The notes under the pieces were generated by a model. It had not been told where the DNA came from, searched no databases, and worked only from the letters and a program-made list of their open reading frames with translations. Positions 5,355 to 5,932 of a stretch of DNA of 5,932 nt are shown in pieces. Each line of letters starts with the position of its first letter. Position 1 is the stretch's first letter. The position numbers were made by a program, and so were the translations under genes. Where the stretch lies: the NCBI GenBank assembly GCA_019162915.1, contig JAFLKZ010000141.1:2159-8090 (forward strand). The letters run 5' to 3'. The DNA is from Campylobacteraceae bacterium. GTDB lineage: Bacteria; Campylobacterota; Campylobacteria; Campylobacterales; Sulfurospirillaceae.

Positions 5355-5783
5355 CGTACTCTTGTTTCCAATTATTCTTAATCATCTTTGCTGTGGCGAT
5401 AGTTGAATATCTCTGTAAAGAGATAGTCGCTTTGGCACTACTTGCAGATCTTGCAACATCAAGTGGTGTACCGCCAGCGTAGATTTTATACTCACCAGCA
5501 GGGGTATTCCATTGTTCTTCATGGTCACCTAGCATGACGATTTTATCGCTAAACATAGAAGCTATTTTTTTCACTTCTTTTAAACTTCCAAGGTATGGTT
5601 CAAACCCAGGAATGATGTTGATACGCTCTTCATCTTTTTCGATTTCACGTCCTTCAACAGGATTAAGCTCTTGTAAAATTGCATTCATCATGTTGTCATA
5701 TCCCGTGATGTGACTTCCTGCAAATGAAGGTGTATGTGCCGCGGGGATTGGAGTATCATCCAATTCTCCCTCCGCGTCAGCTT

Positions 5784-5796
5784 TTAAAGCGCTTTA
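5784..5796 (-). other. nifK deletion/frameshift junction
   Basis: The upstream NifK frame ends at TAA 5786-5784, and the downstream NifK frame is closed by TAA 5796-5794, so the join lies within a few bases of AAAGCGCTTT (5786-5795), itself a 10-bp palindrome. The missing piece is estimated at 83-85 bp. Confidence 0.7.
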
Positions 5797-5932
5797 CAGT
5801 TTCTAAGACCCTCTTTCATATTAGCAAGACCACCAAAAACAGCGGCACTCTCACTCATACTATCAGAGACACAAGGGGTTGGTTCTTTAAAATGTCTTGT
5901 AAAATAGCTTCTAAAGTAAGCCACACAACCGT

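Larger units (their letters stand above)
4744..5932 (-). pseudogene. nifK: Nitrogenase molybdenum-iron protein beta subunit, broken by internal deletion and frameshift
   Basis: NifK forms the alpha2-beta2 MoFe protein with NifD and shares the P-cluster, which passes electrons to FeMo-co. Two frames read as NifK. From the right edge comes 'GCVAYFRSYFTRHFKEP', 'CVSDSMSESAAVFGGLANM' and 'LRNCKAL', ending at TAA 5786-5784; its Cys in 'GCVAYF' is the second P-cluster ligand (Cys95 in Azotobacter). The other frame, open from 5793 (first ATG 5763), reads 'KADAEGELDDTPIPAAHTPS', 'WGDPDFLLGIVSF', 'FPIFDRHHLHRYSISGYEGG' and ends 'GKTDFFFDCVR', a normal NifK C-terminus. By comparison with Klebsiella NifK recalled from memory, about 28 residues between the halves are missing, including 'STTCMAEVIGDD' with the third ligand, Cys153. 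The product should be inactive unless this is an assembly artefact. The N-terminus lies outside the window. A terminator directly follows the stop. Confidence 0.85.

Noticed and set aside
5285..5482. Plus-strand 65-codon open frame inside nifK
   Set aside because: It is antisense to conserved NifK motifs; a shadow.
1..5932. CRISPR array, tRNA or rRNA genes
   Set aside because: Reading both strands showed no regularly spaced repeats, no cloverleaf-like tRNA and no rRNA segment.

Overview
The window is AT-rich and reads as an accessory stretch of a Campylobacterota chromosome, with a Sulfurospirillum-like sulfur/nitrogen-fixing relative as the best guess. This rests on base composition, codon use, a nitrogenase gene and the general style of the proteins. 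No rRNA or tRNA is present to fix the taxonomy.

Left part (1-1936). The 3' end of a beta-hydroxyacid dehydrogenase (3-hydroxyisobutyrate dehydrogenase/6PGDH superfamily) is followed by a complete type II toxin-antitoxin operon, hipBA. hipB and hipA overlap by 14 bp. Their promoter is bracketed by two inverted copies of a GCAA-N4-TTGC operator, centred 40 bp apart.

Middle (1937-3134). This is a gene-poor, decayed segment. It holds a short antisense stretch resembling the C-terminus of a PIN-domain (VapC-type) protein, a possible small RNA with its own -10 box and a weak terminator-like end, and a broken IS110-family element. The IS110 transposase keeps an intact DEDD catalytic half, but an out-of-frame internal deletion joins it to the last part of the C-terminal domain. 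The structured leader upstream of the transposase is a candidate bridge RNA. An 11-bp inverted repeat, AGGGTCAGTTA, brackets the remnant.

Right part, all on the minus strand (3135-5932). The end of nifK (nitrogenase MoFe beta subunit) runs in from the right edge and stops at a textbook UUCG terminator. The gene appears broken: about 28 codons, including the stretch that normally carries the third P-cluster cysteine, are missing, and the two halves are in different frames. Next comes a DUF4160-DUF2442 pair, overlapping and translationally coupled, with its own promoter and a palindrome over the -35 region. A strong terminator follows, then a secreted protein of unknown function. The secreted protein's best start (good Shine-Dalgarno and a canonical signal peptide) is out of frame by one base at a T8 tract, which suggests phase variation, recent decay or a sequence error.

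The perfect 10-bp palindrome TTACATGTAA occurs six times in the window and runs across unrelated genes and spacers. It is absent from the 2.6 kb holding the IS remnant and the secreted-protein gene. It looks like a genome-wide iterated motif and is probably the most interesting signal here.
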